In this document: piece by piece, positions 53,356 through 62,975 of the stretch
Layout: each line of letters begins with the position of its first letter
Numbering within the stretch: position 1 is the first letter of the stretch
Assembly (NCBI RefSeq): GCF_000243135.2
Contig: NC_019903.1
Coordinates: 1,650,001-1,714,000 of the forward strand
From: Desulfitobacterium dichloroeliminans LMG P-21439
Lineage (GTDB): Bacteria > Bacillota > Desulfitobacteriia > Desulfitobacteriales > Desulfitobacteriaceae
Direction of reading: 5' to 3'
DNA length: 64,000 nt
Notes under the pieces: generated by a model
What the model was told of the DNA's origin: nothing
Database searches by the model: none
What the model saw: only the letters and a program-made list of their open reading frames with translations
Program-made: the position numbers and the translations under genes

Positions 53356-53868
53356 ATGCGTACATTCAAGGAAATTACCCCGGAACAATTTATACATAGT
53401 CCTTTCCAACTCTTAGATAAAGAGTGGATGCTAATCACCGCAGGCAATGAGGTCAAAGTCAACACTATGACAGCCTCCTGGGGGGGCTTAGGTGTACTAT
53501 GGAATAAGAATGTCGCCTATGTTTTTATTCGCCCCACGCGCTACACGAAGGAGTTTGTCGATGCTTCGGCTACCCTATCGCTATCATTCTTTGACTCCGC
53601 ACACAAAAAGCAAATGGGCTATCTAGGCCGAGTATCAGGCAGAGATGTAGATAAGATTAAAGAATCCGGTTTAACTGTTTTGAAGGCTGAAGATGGGACA
53701 CCCTATTTTGAAGAAGCGAAAATTACCCTTTTTTGTAAAAAGCTCTATGCTCAAGAACTAAAACCCGAGTGCTTTACTGAAGCGGGAATCGATGAAAAGA
53801 ATTATCCTCTGAAGGATTACCACACAATGTATGTGGTAGAAATTGAACAAATTCTCGTAGAGAAATAA
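53356..53868 (+). CDS. flavin reductase-like domain protein
   Basis: 170 aa. EWMLITAGNEVKVNTMTASW and the flavin-binding segment GVLWNKNVAYVFIRPTRYT are typical of the FMN-binding split-barrel flavoredoxin group. RBS AAAGGAG before ATG 53356, 23 bp after the HD gene. Probably an FMN-binding electron carrier or flavin reductase. Confidence 0.82.
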   Translation: MRTFKEITPEQFIHSPFQLLDKEWMLITAGNEVKVNTMTASWGGLGVLWNKNVAYVFIRPTRYTKEFVDASATLSLSFFDSAHKKQMGYLGRVSGRDVDKIKESGLTVLKAEDGTPYFEEAKITLFCKKLYAQELKPECFTEAGIDEKNYPLKDYHTMYVVEIEQILVEK

Positions 53869-53922
53869 TAGGAAAATTGCGTTTGCATCAGCTTAAATGA
53901 AGATAAGCCATCTAAAGACAAG

Positions 53923-53969
53923 CCATGACAGGGAGAGTAGATTTAGTCTCCAGTCATGGCCTTTTTTTG
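53923..53969 (+). terminator. intrinsic terminator after the flavin reductase-like gene
   Basis: AGCCATGAC...GAGA and TCTC...GTCATGGC form a stem followed by CTTTTTTT. Confidence 0.85.
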
Positions 53970-53993
53970 CTAAGAAAATAGTTTATTTCCATC

Positions 53994-54050
53994 TTGACTT
54001 CTCTAACGAATGATGTATTATTGTATTAAGGACTTAATACAATAATACAT
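53994..54050 (+). promoter_or_regulatory. promoter fused to a 38-bp perfect inverted-repeat operator
   Basis: TTGACT (53994-53999), 16-bp spacer and TATTAT (54016-54021) form the promoter of the GntR gene. The -10 lies inside ATGTATTATTGTATTAAG (54013-54030), which after GA is repeated exactly in reverse complement at 54033-54050. This is the expected autoregulatory operator of a YtrA-type repressor. Confidence 0.85.
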
Positions 54051-54069
54051 TGATATAAGAGGTGAGATC

Positions 54070-54438
54070 ATGTCATGGGAACTAAAAAATGACAGACCCA
54101 TATACACCCAGCTCATTGAACAGATTCAGTTAAACATTTTCTCTGGAGTGTACCCCTTAGGATCGAAGCTCCCATCAGTACGGGATATGGCCCAAGAAGC
54201 GGCCGTTAATCCCAACACCATGCAGAGAGCTTTAGCCAAATTAGAAGAAGATGGATTGATTATCACCTACCGCACGAGCGGTCGGTCGGTAACGGAGGAT
54301 GCACGAATGGTAGAGATGATAAAAACTAAAGTTGCCCGAGAGCAGATTCTTGAATTTCTTGAGAAAATGAACATGATGGGATTTGAACGGAAAGAGGTTT
54401 TAACCATCATAAATAAGTTAGCGGAGGAGATGAAGTGA
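54070..54438 (+). CDS. GntR-family regulator, YtrA subfamily
   Basis: 122 aa: winged HTH (PIYTQLIEQIQLNIFSGVYP, LGSKLPSVRDMAQEAAVNPNTMQRAL) plus a short dimerisation tail (about 75-120). The small C-terminal domain is typical of the YtrA subfamily, which represses linked ABC transporters. GAGGTGAG before ATG 54070, with a perfect operator 20 bp upstream. The stop overlaps the next ATG (TGATG). Confidence 0.92.
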   Translation: MSWELKNDRPIYTQLIEQIQLNIFSGVYPLGSKLPSVRDMAQEAAVNPNTMQRALAKLEEDGLIITYRTSGRSVTEDARMVEMIKTKVAREQILEFLEKMNMMGFERKEVLTIINKLAEEMK

Positions 54439-55136
54439 TGAGTCCGATCCTAGAATGCAAGGGGTTGACAAAAAAGTATGGCACCAAGGTCGCTCTGAAC
54501 GATTTCAATTTAACATTAGAGCAGGGTCAGATCGTGGGCCTATTAGGGCCAAATGGTAGTGGCAAAAGTACCCTTATCAAGCTAGCCAATGAGCTATTAA
54601 CTCCTACGAGTGGTGAGATCCTTATTGGGGGTAAGAAACCTGGGATCGAATCCAAGAAGCTTATCTCCTATCTCCCAGAAAAAACCTATCTTAACGATTG
54701 GATGAAGGTTCATCAAATCATTGAGTTGTTTCAGGATTTTTACAAGGATTTTAAACCGGAAAAGGCTTATGATATGCTGAACAGCCTCAATATAAATCCT
54801 AATGATCGACTAAAAACTATGTCTAAGGGAACCAAGGAGAAAGTCCAATTGATCCTGGTCATGAGCCGTGAAGCGGATCTTTATCTTTTGGATGAGCCCA
54901 TTGGGGGAGTGGACCCGGCAGCTCGTGACTATATTTTGAAAACTATTTTAAGCAATTATAACGAAAAGGCAACCGTTCTTATCTCCACGCACCTTATTTC
55001 AGAAATCGAAAATATCCTTGACTTTGTAGTATTCATCAATCAAGGGAAAGTTGCCTTGACCTCAACAGTGGATGAAATTCGTAGTGAGAAGGGTAAATCA
55101 GTAGATGCCTTATTCCGGGAGGTGTTCAAATGTTAA
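54438..55136 (+). CDS. ABC transporter ATP-binding protein
   Basis: 232 aa from ATG 54438 (a GTG at 54435 is also in frame). GLLGPNGSGKSTLIKL (Walker A), LKTMSKGTKEKVQLILVM (signature, atypical MSKGTKEK), LYLLDEPIGGVDPAARD (Walker B), ISTHLISEIE (H-loop). Member of the regulator-ATPase-permease trio; overlaps the permease gene by 7 bases. Drug/peptide efflux or envelope stress response is typical. Confidence 0.92.
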   Translation: MSPILECKGLTKKYGTKVALNDFNLTLEQGQIVGLLGPNGSGKSTLIKLANELLTPTSGEILIGGKKPGIESKKLISYLPEKTYLNDWMKVHQIIELFQDFYKDFKPEKAYDMLNSLNINPNDRLKTMSKGTKEKVQLILVMSREADLYLLDEPIGGVDPAARDYILKTILSNYNEKATVLISTHLISEIENILDFVVFINQGKVALTSTVDEIRSEKGKSVDALFREVFKC

Positions 55137-55933
55137 GTAAACTCATGAAATACGAACTTAAAGCCACAGGGCGTGTGTTCCTGCCCCTATTTCTAGCTGC
55201 CTTAGCCTTTGCCCTAATTGCACGCTTTACGGGCGCTTTCAGCGCGGGGCAACAGTGGGAAACCCCAGTAATTATAAGTACGATCATGTATATATCGGTT
55301 ATGGTCGGTATGTTTGTTATGACCTTGATTATGACCATTCAACGCTTCTATAAGAATCTTCTCTCCGAAGAAGGCTATCTTATGTTTACCTTACCTGTTA
55401 AGCCCTGGCAGCACATCGTATGTAAGATGTTAGTTTCTATGTTTTGGGTTGTGCTCAGCTTTCTTATTGCCCTGTGTTCCATACTGATGATTGCCTATAA
55501 AGCGGGAGACTGGGGACGTTTCATGGGAGAAGCAGGACCGGTCTGGCAAGAAATATCTGATTTTCTGGGTTCTTCCCTATATCTGTATTCCTTCGAGGGT
55601 ATCCTCGGAGTCATCTTTACTCTAGCCTCGGCGATTTTGATTCTTTATGCTTCTATTGCCATCGGACACTTGTTCAACCAATATCGCGTCCTTGCGTCCT
55701 TTGCAGCCTTTATCGGCCTCAATGTCTTAACCCAAATTATCACCATGGCAATCACAAAAATCCTTGGCTTCAACTTAGATCAGCATATTGAGATTAACTT
55801 AGCCAATTTTCACTCTATGCAGACTGAACTGCACACCATCATCGTCCTTACCCTTATGATAGCTGCTCTAGAAGCTACAGCTTACTTTTTCATTACTGAG
55901 AGAATATTAAGCAAGCGGTTGAATTTAGAATAG
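55130..55933 (+). CDS. ABC transporter permease
   Basis: 267 aa with about six membrane segments; ABC-2 type. It begins inside the ATPase gene (7-base overlap). Its last 52 bases overlap the end of the convergent gene at 55882, so both share sequence antisense to each other. Confidence 0.85.
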   Translation: MLSKLMKYELKATGRVFLPLFLAALAFALIARFTGAFSAGQQWETPVIISTIMYISVMVGMFVMTLIMTIQRFYKNLLSEEGYLMFTLPVKPWQHIVCKMLVSMFWVVLSFLIALCSILMIAYKAGDWGRFMGEAGPVWQEISDFLGSSLYLYSFEGILGVIFTLASAILILYASIAIGHLFNQYRVLASFAAFIGLNVLTQIITMAITKILGFNLDQHIEINLANFHSMQTELHTIIVLTLMIAALEATAYFFITERILSKRLNLE

Positions 55934-56496
55934 GGAACAAAGTATAGAACAAAGGCGAAAACCAATGAACCCAGAGCGTCCAAGATAATATCTAGCATTG
56001 TATCATCGATTTCTACCCCTTGGTAGAAGGTGCCAAAGATACTATCCATTGTGTATTCATAGATTTCCCACACTCCACCGGCAGCTACTGAGAATGAAAA
56101 AGCAAATAAAGCGGCAAGGATACGGCTGTGTTGAGTGTCTTCCTTGAGGTTAGGACAGAGGTATATCATTAATAAAAAACCCATATGAGCAAAGATAAAT
56201 CCAGAAGACCCGTGGAGCATTTTATCCCACCACCAAAACCAGATATAGAAGTGGTTGGCAGTACCGAGAAACATCGAAGCATAGAAAAAGAGTATCAGGA
56301 CCGTAAGAAACCCCTGGGGAATGACCAGCTTGTATTTTCTCTCCAAAAGAAAAGGAATAGACATGAAAAAGATGGTGAGTAGGCACATCCCTGTAGATAA
56401 CCAGTTAGAACTCATAAGATGGATAATGAACAAGGGGATAATTGAGATGCATAGTAGGATATAAAGGCGAAAGATGAAAGAGGTTTTTCTGTTCAT
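55882..56496 (-). CDS. DUF2238/YjdF-like membrane protein
   Basis: 204 aa, six predicted helices. HFYIWFWWWDKMLHGSSGF and AAGGVWEIYEYTMDSIFGT, then DDTMLDIILDALGS are the conserved motifs. Function unknown. ATG 56496 with a GAGGAG-type site upstream. Converges on the ABC permease. Confidence 0.8.
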   Translation of the reverse strand: MNRKTSFIFRLYILLCISIIPLFIIHLMSSNWLSTGMCLLTIFFMSIPFLLERKYKLVIPQGFLTVLILFFYASMFLGTANHFYIWFWWWDKMLHGSSGFIFAHMGFLLMIYLCPNLKEDTQHSRILAALFAFSFSVAAGGVWEIYEYTMDSIFGTFYQGVEIDDTMLDIILDALGSLVFAFVLYFVPYSKFNRLLNILSVMKK

Positions 56497-56583
56497 TTTA
56501 TACTCCTCAAGTTTGAAGTTCTTGATAATACACCCTATGTTGTCTATAATTTCCTTAGAAGAGGATTTTAATTCTAAACTAGA

Positions 56584-56615
56584 AGCAGGAGTATGAATTC
56601 CTGCTTTTGCTTTTT
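56584..56615 (+). terminator. terminator-like hairpin in the divergent gap
   Basis: AGCAGGA (56584-56590) pairs with TCCTGCT (56599-56605), followed by TTTGCTTTTT. It lies ahead of the ABC ATPase gene and no gene is seen for it to terminate; possibly a short leader or small transcript. Confidence 0.4.
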
Positions 56616-56700
56616 ATGAGTACAGCTTATTTTGGTGATTAGAATATCTTTTTGAGTTCAAACTAATGTTATAGGAGAATCCGCAGAAGGGAGCTAATCT

Positions 56701-57480
56701 ATGGATCAGGTTTTAATCAAGACCCATCAATTAACTAAGCGCTATGGGGATGTCCCCGTGGTTAACAGCCTTAATCTCGAGGTTAAGGGAGGAGAAATAT
56801 TTGGCTTTCTTGGCCCGAACGGCGCAGGAAAAACCACGACTATCAAAATGCTGACCGGTCTGATGGAGCCCAGTGCGGGAGAAGCCTTTATCTGTGGTTA
56901 TGATCTCAGCAAGCAGTCAACTCAAGCAAAAGCCATGATGGCCTATGTCCCAGATCAACCTAAACTCTATGGCAAGCTCTCCGCGTGGGAATTTCTACAA
57001 TTGATGGGCGCCCTTTATCGAATACCAAAAGACGTTACTCGGAAAAGAGCTGAACAACTCATGGAGATGTTTGGCCTGTATCAACGAGCGGACGAACTCT
57101 TAGAAGGATACTCACATGGTATGCGCCAGAAAGTCGTACTGGCTTCGGCCCTTATTCACCAACCTAAGGTAATACTCATGGATGAACCGACGGTGGGGCT
57201 TGATCCAGCGAGCGCAAGACTTCTAAAGGATGTCTTACAAGAACTCGCCAAGCAAGGAGTAGCAATCTTTATCTCCACACATATCCTGGAAATCGCAGAA
57301 CGAATGTGCCATCGGGTAGGTATTCTTAAAGCGGGACAACTTATTGCCCAAGGAAGCCCTGAGGAATTGCGCCAAAAGGTCGGCCACGGTGGCGAGAGCC
57401 TCGAAGATATTTTCCTGGAACTCACAGGTGGCCAAGAAAATGACGAACTACTCAAAAGCTTGGAGGGGGATCGCCAGTGA
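56701..57480 (+). CDS. ABC transporter ATP-binding protein
   Basis: 259 aa. FLGPNGAGKTTTIKML (Walker A), GYSHGMRQKVVLASALI (signature), ILMDEPTVGLDPAS (Walker B), ISTHILEIAERMC. The last four bases overlap the GTG of the permease gene, so both are coupled. Exporter of unknown substrate, distinct from the YtrA-linked system. Confidence 0.92.
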   Translation: MDQVLIKTHQLTKRYGDVPVVNSLNLEVKGGEIFGFLGPNGAGKTTTIKMLTGLMEPSAGEAFICGYDLSKQSTQAKAMMAYVPDQPKLYGKLSAWEFLQLMGALYRIPKDVTRKRAEQLMEMFGLYQRADELLEGYSHGMRQKVVLASALIHQPKVILMDEPTVGLDPASARLLKDVLQELAKQGVAIFISTHILEIAERMCHRVGILKAGQLIAQGSPEELRQKVGHGGESLEDIFLELTGGQENDELLKSLEGDRQ

Positions 57481-59351
57481 GAATTATTTTACCCCCGCCC
57501 TTAGAAACACAGCCTGCTGAGCAATCCTTCGGTCAAGATTTTATGCTCCTCTTAAAAAACCAGCTTCGCGTGTCCTGGAACAAATTTCGGCACCGTGCCA
57601 AGACCACCCTCCTTGTGGGACTGTTGATTGGTCTGGGTATAGTTATCTTTATTTCTTCTTTAGGTTACCTTGCTTACGGGGCTTTGGACTCAATGTCTTA
57701 TGATTCCCTTCAGGGTTTTCTTTCCTTGCTCTTTATGGGAGGATTAGTAACCCAGATCTTCTTTGGGATTACAGCAGCCTTTGCGGCACTCTATATGTCG
57801 GAGGATCTCGAACTGCTTTTTATGGCACCCGTTTCCCTCAAAGCTGTTTTTGCGGTAAAGTCTCTGACCGTCATCGGTAGCAATTTTGTTGCGGCTGCTT
57901 TCTTCGTGTTTTTACCGGGAGTGTTTTATGGTCTTTTTTTTCAGGCTGGGATTGCCTTTTATGTCCTAGTTCTACTGGTGACTCTGGGACTATTAGCATT
58001 GGGAACAGCTATTGCTCAGCTTCTCAATATGCTGGTCATGCGCCTTGTCCCGCCCCATCGCAGTAGGGAAGCCGTTGGCTTCATTGGTGCTCTAGCGGGA
58101 ATTGTCATTGCTCTATTTTTTCAGATTCCTAATATGCTCATGAATCAGGATGAAAAAGTCGATATGTCGGTTTGGATTACAGGCAATCAAGAGCTCTTGG
58201 AGGTTATGAATTTCTTTCCTTGGGGTTGGGGGGCCCAAGCTTTAGTGGCAGGGATTTCCGGAGAATTTTTAAGTGGTTTAGGGTGGAGTTTTTTGATTTT
58301 CTTTGTGGGAGTCTTCCTCTACATGCTAGCCTTTAACTTTGTGGAACGGGGTTTCCGTAGAGGATTCATCTCCCTCAGTCAAGGAGAGGGAGGACGACGA
58401 AGGACTAAGCGTCGAAAAATGAGCTCGATTACCACGGCCTCAGACTCATCTGAATCAAAGCATTCCCCTCTTGAAAGCTTTTTGACTCGTGATGAAGTAA
58501 CGACGAGGAAGGCCTCCTTATGGAACGGGGCTTGGTCTGTCGCCAAGAAAGACTTGCTTTACTTAAAACGGGATACTCGAGAGTGGTTTGGTTATCTGAC
58601 CCCTTTGATTATTATGGCCTTCTTCATCGGACAGTACCTCTTTGCAGCCACTCCTGGCTCGGAGGGCTCTCTGATTACAATCTTCATCATGTATACCATT
58701 ATGTTTAGCGGAAACATGGCCCTCCAATCCTTTGGCCGAGAAGGGGAATCCGATTGGCTTTTGAACAGCGTCCCTTTGGGGGGGTGGCCTGTGGTTTGGG
58801 GGAAATTGCTGGCGGCAGTTCTGCCCACGTTAGTTCTGATGGAAGCCTTATTGGTCGGAACAGCAGTGGCTATCAATCTAAGTACCACTATGATTCTAGC
58901 CTTGGCTATCGGGGCAATCTTCCTCTCCTTTGGTTCCAGCTCCATCGGGCTGTTTTACTCCATCAATAACTGCCGATTTAATCCGGATAGTCCGCAGCAG
59001 CGGATTTCACCCGGTGGTTCGTTGTTTATGTATCTGGTGAACACTTTGTTTGTTCTCTTATTGTCCATAGGACTTCTCTATTTGTTCCGTCCTGATGAGC
59101 TGGTGGTGATCCTCCAAGGACTTCCTCCATTTACCTATGAAGGGGGATTCTGGTCAGCCCTCCTTTACGGCCTTTACCTTCTCAGTCGCCCCTTGCTTTG
59201 GGACACTTGGGCTCGGGTGCTCATAGGGGCTCCGGTTACCTTAATAGTATGGGCAACCGTATTTTTTGGATTTATGGCTGCAACCGTGGGACAAAGCCGC
59301 AAAGGCTTCCGAGTAGAGATTATTACAAGTAAGAAGAAAAAGAAAAAGTAG
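57477..59351 (+). CDS. ABC exporter permease, large
   Basis: 624 aa starting GTG 57477. Two blocks of membrane segments (about 35-300 and 370-610) separated by a charged cytoplasmic linker (about 300-350; GGRRRTKRRKMSSITT). MAPVSLKAVFAVKS is typical of putative ABC exporter permeases. A Lys-rich tail ends the protein (SKKKKKK). Function unknown. Confidence 0.82.
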   Translation: MRIILPPPLETQPAEQSFGQDFMLLLKNQLRVSWNKFRHRAKTTLLVGLLIGLGIVIFISSLGYLAYGALDSMSYDSLQGFLSLLFMGGLVTQIFFGITAAFAALYMSEDLELLFMAPVSLKAVFAVKSLTVIGSNFVAAAFFVFLPGVFYGLFFQAGIAFYVLVLLVTLGLLALGTAIAQLLNMLVMRLVPPHRSREAVGFIGALAGIVIALFFQIPNMLMNQDEKVDMSVWITGNQELLEVMNFFPWGWGAQALVAGISGEFLSGLGWSFLIFFVGVFLYMLAFNFVERGFRRGFISLSQGEGGRRRTKRRKMSSITTASDSSESKHSPLESFLTRDEVTTRKASLWNGAWSVAKKDLLYLKRDTREWFGYLTPLIIMAFFIGQYLFAATPGSEGSLITIFIMYTIMFSGNMALQSFGREGESDWLLNSVPLGGWPVVWGKLLAAVLPTLVLMEALLVGTAVAINLSTTMILALAIGAIFLSFGSSSIGLFYSINNCRFNPDSPQQRISPGGSLFMYLVNTLFVLLLSIGLLYLFRPDELVVILQGLPPFTYEGGFWSALLYGLYLLSRPLLWDTWARVLIGAPVTLIVWATVFFGFMAATVGQSRKGFRVEIITSKKKKKK

Positions 59352-59402
59352 AGGCGTTGCGTTAAGGCATCTCTTTTTCAGATTGAAGGGTAGGAGATAA
59401 GA

Positions 59403-59729
59403 GTGACCTATGAACCCCATCACATTCTTCAGAATCAAGAACATCTGGAGCAATTACTGAAGCTAGAGAAACTTAACCTTCTCTACTTCAGCTCTTCTAG
59501 TTGCAACGTATGCCATGTCTTTATATCTAAGGTGTTGAAATTAGCTAAGGAATATAATATACCTGTGGTAGAAATCGATATTCAGAAACATAGGGAAGTG
59601 GCCGGACAAACCTTGGTCTTTACTGTGCCTACTCTCCTGGTTATGCACGAGGGAAAGGAAGTGCTCAGAGAGAGTCGTTTTATCGACCTCCAAAATGTCG
59701 CCCGCTTGATTGAACAAGTCATAGCGTAA
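59403..59729 (+). CDS. thioredoxin-like protein
   Basis: 108 aa from GTG 59403, behind GGTAGGAG. Thioredoxin fold with LYFSSSSCNVCHVFISKVL: CxxC (Cys34/Cys37) with CNVC in place of CGPC; the cis-Pro is in VFTVPTLLV. Reducing partner or adaptor; the reductase at 914 is too distant to link directly. Confidence 0.85.
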   Translation: MTYEPHHILQNQEHLEQLLKLEKLNLLYFSSSSCNVCHVFISKVLKLAKEYNIPVVEIDIQKHREVAGQTLVFTVPTLLVMHEGKEVLRESRFIDLQNVARLIEQVIA

Positions 59730-59881
59730 TGGAAATCCTTGAGTATAGATTGAGAGGAAATGGAGGCAAAGTATTTTGACTAAAAATGAAGGGTTTTTAA
59801 AAGTAATATAGAATAGTAAATAATATAAACTAGGTCATCCTATCAAAAATATAATTGAATAAATTTGAAGGAGGGTCACTA

Positions 59882-60217
59882 ATGAAAAAATTATTTAAGT
59901 GTACAGTCTGCGGTTTTATCGGCGAAGGTGAATCAGCACCAGAGAAATGTCCTAAATGCGGTGCTCCCGCTGAGAAGTTTGAAGAACTTTCTAGCGAAGC
60001 AGCTGCGAAGGTTTACCGTTCTGACAAGACTAACGTGATCCACATGGAAGTTATCGCGTTAGCTGATAAGATTATTAAGCTTAGCCTAGAAGGAATCGAG
60101 GATGACTTGGATCCTAACTGTGTCATAACCTTCGAGAAAGCTATCGATGAAGCTTGGACTATGAAACAAAGATGTAAAGCCGAGTTAGCTGGACATATGA
60201 AAGTGGGTAAATGGTAA
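59882..60217 (+). CDS. rubredoxin-like (rubrerythrin-type) protein
   Basis: 111 aa from ATG 59882, behind AAGGAGGG. The N-terminal domain FKCTVCGFIGEGESAPEKC PKCGAP has two CxxC pairs (CTVC, CPKC), as in the iron-binding rubredoxin-like domain of rubrerythrin. The rest is helical and acidic (VIALADKIIKLSLEGIEDD). No di-iron motif is obvious. Electron transfer or metal binding. Confidence 0.8.
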   Translation: MKKLFKCTVCGFIGEGESAPEKCPKCGAPAEKFEELSSEAAAKVYRSDKTNVIHMEVIALADKIIKLSLEGIEDDLDPNCVITFEKAIDEAWTMKQRCKAELAGHMKVGKW

Positions 60218-60238
60218 TCTGTTGAATTAAAGCTACAG

Positions 60239-60278
60239 GGCTTAGACGTGAAGCTATAAACTCACGGCTAAGCCTTTT
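60239..60278 (+). terminator. intrinsic terminator after the rubredoxin-like gene
   Basis: GGCTTAG and CGTGA pair with TCACG and GCTAAGCC, followed by TTTT (60275-60278). Confidence 0.75.
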
Positions 60279-60456
60279 ATTATGTTTAGTTTTATTATGA
60301 TCAGATAATATAATCTCTGTCAGTCTGAGTGTGTTCATTAGATTCTAGCATTTAATGGGTGACTGCTATATAATGAAGACAAGATTATTTGAAATTTGGG
60401 AAAGATAGAATTGCTTGAACGTTCTTGATAGACTAAAGAAATAGAGGTGAAGGATA

Positions 60457-60666
60457 ATGATAACCTTTGGAATGATTACCCCAGTGGTAGCGGTTATTGT
60501 TCTGATTATTGCTCTCCTTATTTTTGGCCCAGGAAAGCTTCCCGAAGTCGGAAAGTCGTTGAGTAAGGGTGTTAAGAATTTTAAAAGGGAAATGAATACT
60601 GTTGATGCCGAGATTATCAGTGAGGAAAAGAATGTAAACCCGAAGGAAGAAAAGAAAGAAGATTAG
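60457..60666 (+). CDS. tatA: Sec-independent protein translocase TatA/TatE
   Basis: 69 aa: one N-terminal membrane helix (about 7-22), the hinge FGPGKLPEVGKSLSKGVK, an amphipathic helix and an acidic tail. Forms the export pore with TatC, which is not present in the window. GAGGTGAAGG before ATG 60457. It precedes a molybdoenzyme gene, although that enzyme itself shows no Tat signal; the flavoprotein at 44297 is a Tat client. Confidence 0.93.
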   Translation: MITFGMITPVVAVIVLIIALLIFGPGKLPEVGKSLSKGVKNFKREMNTVDAEIISEEKNVNPKEEKKED

Positions 60667-60711
60667 ACCTGAAGGTGGAGGCTCCTGCAGGGGGTATGTC
60701 ATGAGAAAGTA

Positions 60712-60754
60712 AAGGCTTGCGAATTTATAAGTGGATTCGTAAGCCTTTTTGGCT
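60712..60754 (+). terminator. intrinsic terminator after tatA
   Basis: AAGGCTTGCGAAT pairs with ATTCGTAAGCCTT, followed by TTT. Confidence 0.85.
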
Positions 60755-60897
60755 TGTTAACTGATCATTCGTTGTCCAATTCTTGACTTGATGAGTTGCA
60801 GGAGTTTAAAGAGTTGATTTCTATAGACCTATGTATTATCGTTATAAGAAAATAATTTTGAATATTTGACGGAAATCTCATTAAGTAATGGAAGTCC

Positions 60898-62971
60898 ATG
60901 GGGGTGCGTATGGAGTCTATATACAATAACGTCTGTTCATCGGATTGCCGAGCTTCATGTCGGATCAAGACTAAGGTCCAAAATGGCCGAATTGTTAGCA
61001 TTCAGGGAGATCCTATTGATGAATATACCTTAGGCTCTTTATGTGCTAAAGGGTACGCTCATTTACAACGGATCTATACCCCGGACAGAATCACTTACCC
61101 GATGAAACAAGTGGGTAAAGGTACCGGAAACGCGAATTTCCTGGGATCAAGCACTGCATGAAATAGCCGAGAAGCTAATTGACATTCAGAACAAGTATAA
61201 CTCTATGCTTCCTGTTTGCCTTAATAAATACCTAGGGACTATGGGCTTGCTCTCCAGAAGCATCGAAGGCTTTTTTAACAGTATCGGTTATATTACCTTG
61301 ATGACGGGTTCTCCCTGCGTAGCTACTGGGATAGATGCGTTGGATTTGAGCTTCGGATCATGTAAAAAGCCAGTTCCTGAAGATATGATTGAGGCTCGCT
61401 TAATTCTTGTCTGGGGGGGGAATCCAGCCTGGACAACCCATCATCAGATGCGCCTAGTTTTTGAGGCTAGGGAAAAAGGCGCTATTTTAGTGGTCATTGA
61501 TCCGATTTTATCGGCTACGGCGGCAAGGAGTGATCTATACGTTCAAATCAAACCAGGGACCAATTTGGACCTGGCTCTAGGTATCGCCAAGGTTTTATAT
61601 GAAGAAAATTTAGTGGATGCAGATTTTCTGAGTCATTATACGAAGGGTTGGCCTGAATTTCAAGCCACATTAGAAAAGGTAAATTTAGCAGATGTTGCTG
61701 TAGCGACAGAAATCCCCGTACATGAGATTAGGAATCTAGCCCACTTGATTGGTAACACTAAGCCAATGACCATTTGGTTAGGAGCCGGAGTACAGCATAC
61801 CGCTATGGGGGGACAAAGTTTCCGAGTAATTTCTGCTTTAGTAGCTATGACTGGAAATATTGGTATACCCGGTGGAAATATTCATTATGCTACTTTTGAT
61901 TCCTGGGATTTCGCTGGGGAATTTACGTCGCTTAAGCCCCCTGAAGATAGATGTGGTATTCCAGATGCTCAAGGGCAGCATCAACATCGCTATGTAGGAA
62001 CAGGAAGATTTGCAGAACTTATGTCAATGGATCCCCCAATCGACCTGCTTTGGGTGGCTTCTCACAATCCGGTTGCCCAAGCTCCCGATTCAGGAGCCGT
62101 TAAGAGAGCATTAAAGTCCATACAGACTGTTGTCGTTGCTGACAAGTTTCTTACCCCTACGGCTCAATACGCTGATTACTTCTTACCGGTGGCATCCCAT
62201 TATGAATACGAGGATGTTGTTATATCATACTGGCATTATGGTGCTGCCATTAATCAAAGAGCGATTGCTCCCTTGGGTGAAAGTAAATCTGACTTCGAGA
62301 TTATGCGTGAACTAGCGATTGTATTAAACAAGCTTGCGCCGGGATTCAGTACCTTTCCCGTGGAACGGGAGGCTGTAGAATGGCTTGATATGGAGATGAA
62401 GCCTCAATATCCTAAATTAGGGATATCCGACTATCGCGACTTGATGGAACAATACCGGCGGGTTGATTTGCCCAAAGTACCTTGGCAAGACAAGGTTTTT
62501 TTGACTCGGTCCGGGAAATATGAATTCCTTACGGAACCCGCCTTAACCCATGAGATCTCTTCCTTTGCTCAGGATATCGAGGAAGGTCAAGAAGGTAAAG
62601 ACTACCCTTTTCGGTTATTGCGCATTCGTAGTTACGCGACCCTTAACTCGCAGTTCAGGAATCTTGTGGGTATGGAGGGAGTCTCCGAAAAGACAAAGGT
62701 TTTGCTTAATCCAGAGACGGCTCTATTGAAGGATATCGAGGAAGGGGTAAAGGTTAGGGTGTATAACCAGTTAGGTCAAATCGTATTACCTGTGAGTCTG
62801 TCTGAGAGTATTCCACCCGATGTTGTATCGGTATATATCGGTTGTGACTCAAAGCATGATATTGAATTAAATAACATTATTGCTTTAATTGATACCGATT
62901 TGGGAGAGAGCTGTTCTGATGCTAAAGGGTTAGCCTTTAACAATACGTATGTGAATTTAGCGAGGGTGTGA
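60898..62971 (+). pseudogene. molybdopterin oxidoreductase (DMSO reductase family), frameshifted
   Basis: Two frames: 60898-61161 has the [4Fe-4S] site (CSSDCRASC ... LCAKGY) and ends ANFLGSSTA; 61205-62971 carries the Mo-bisMGD domain (LVWGGNPAWTTHH, VVIDPILSATAARSD, TGNIGIPGGN, ADYFLPVASHYE) and the C-terminal cofactor domain. The second frame is open upstream to about 61124 and reads RISWDQALHEIAEKLID, the expected continuation. So a small indel between about 61124 and 61142 breaks one gene; total span 2,074 bp is one base over a codon multiple. There is no Tat signal. Its ferredoxin partner follows 5 bp later. Confidence 0.85.
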
Positions 62972-62975
62972 GAAA

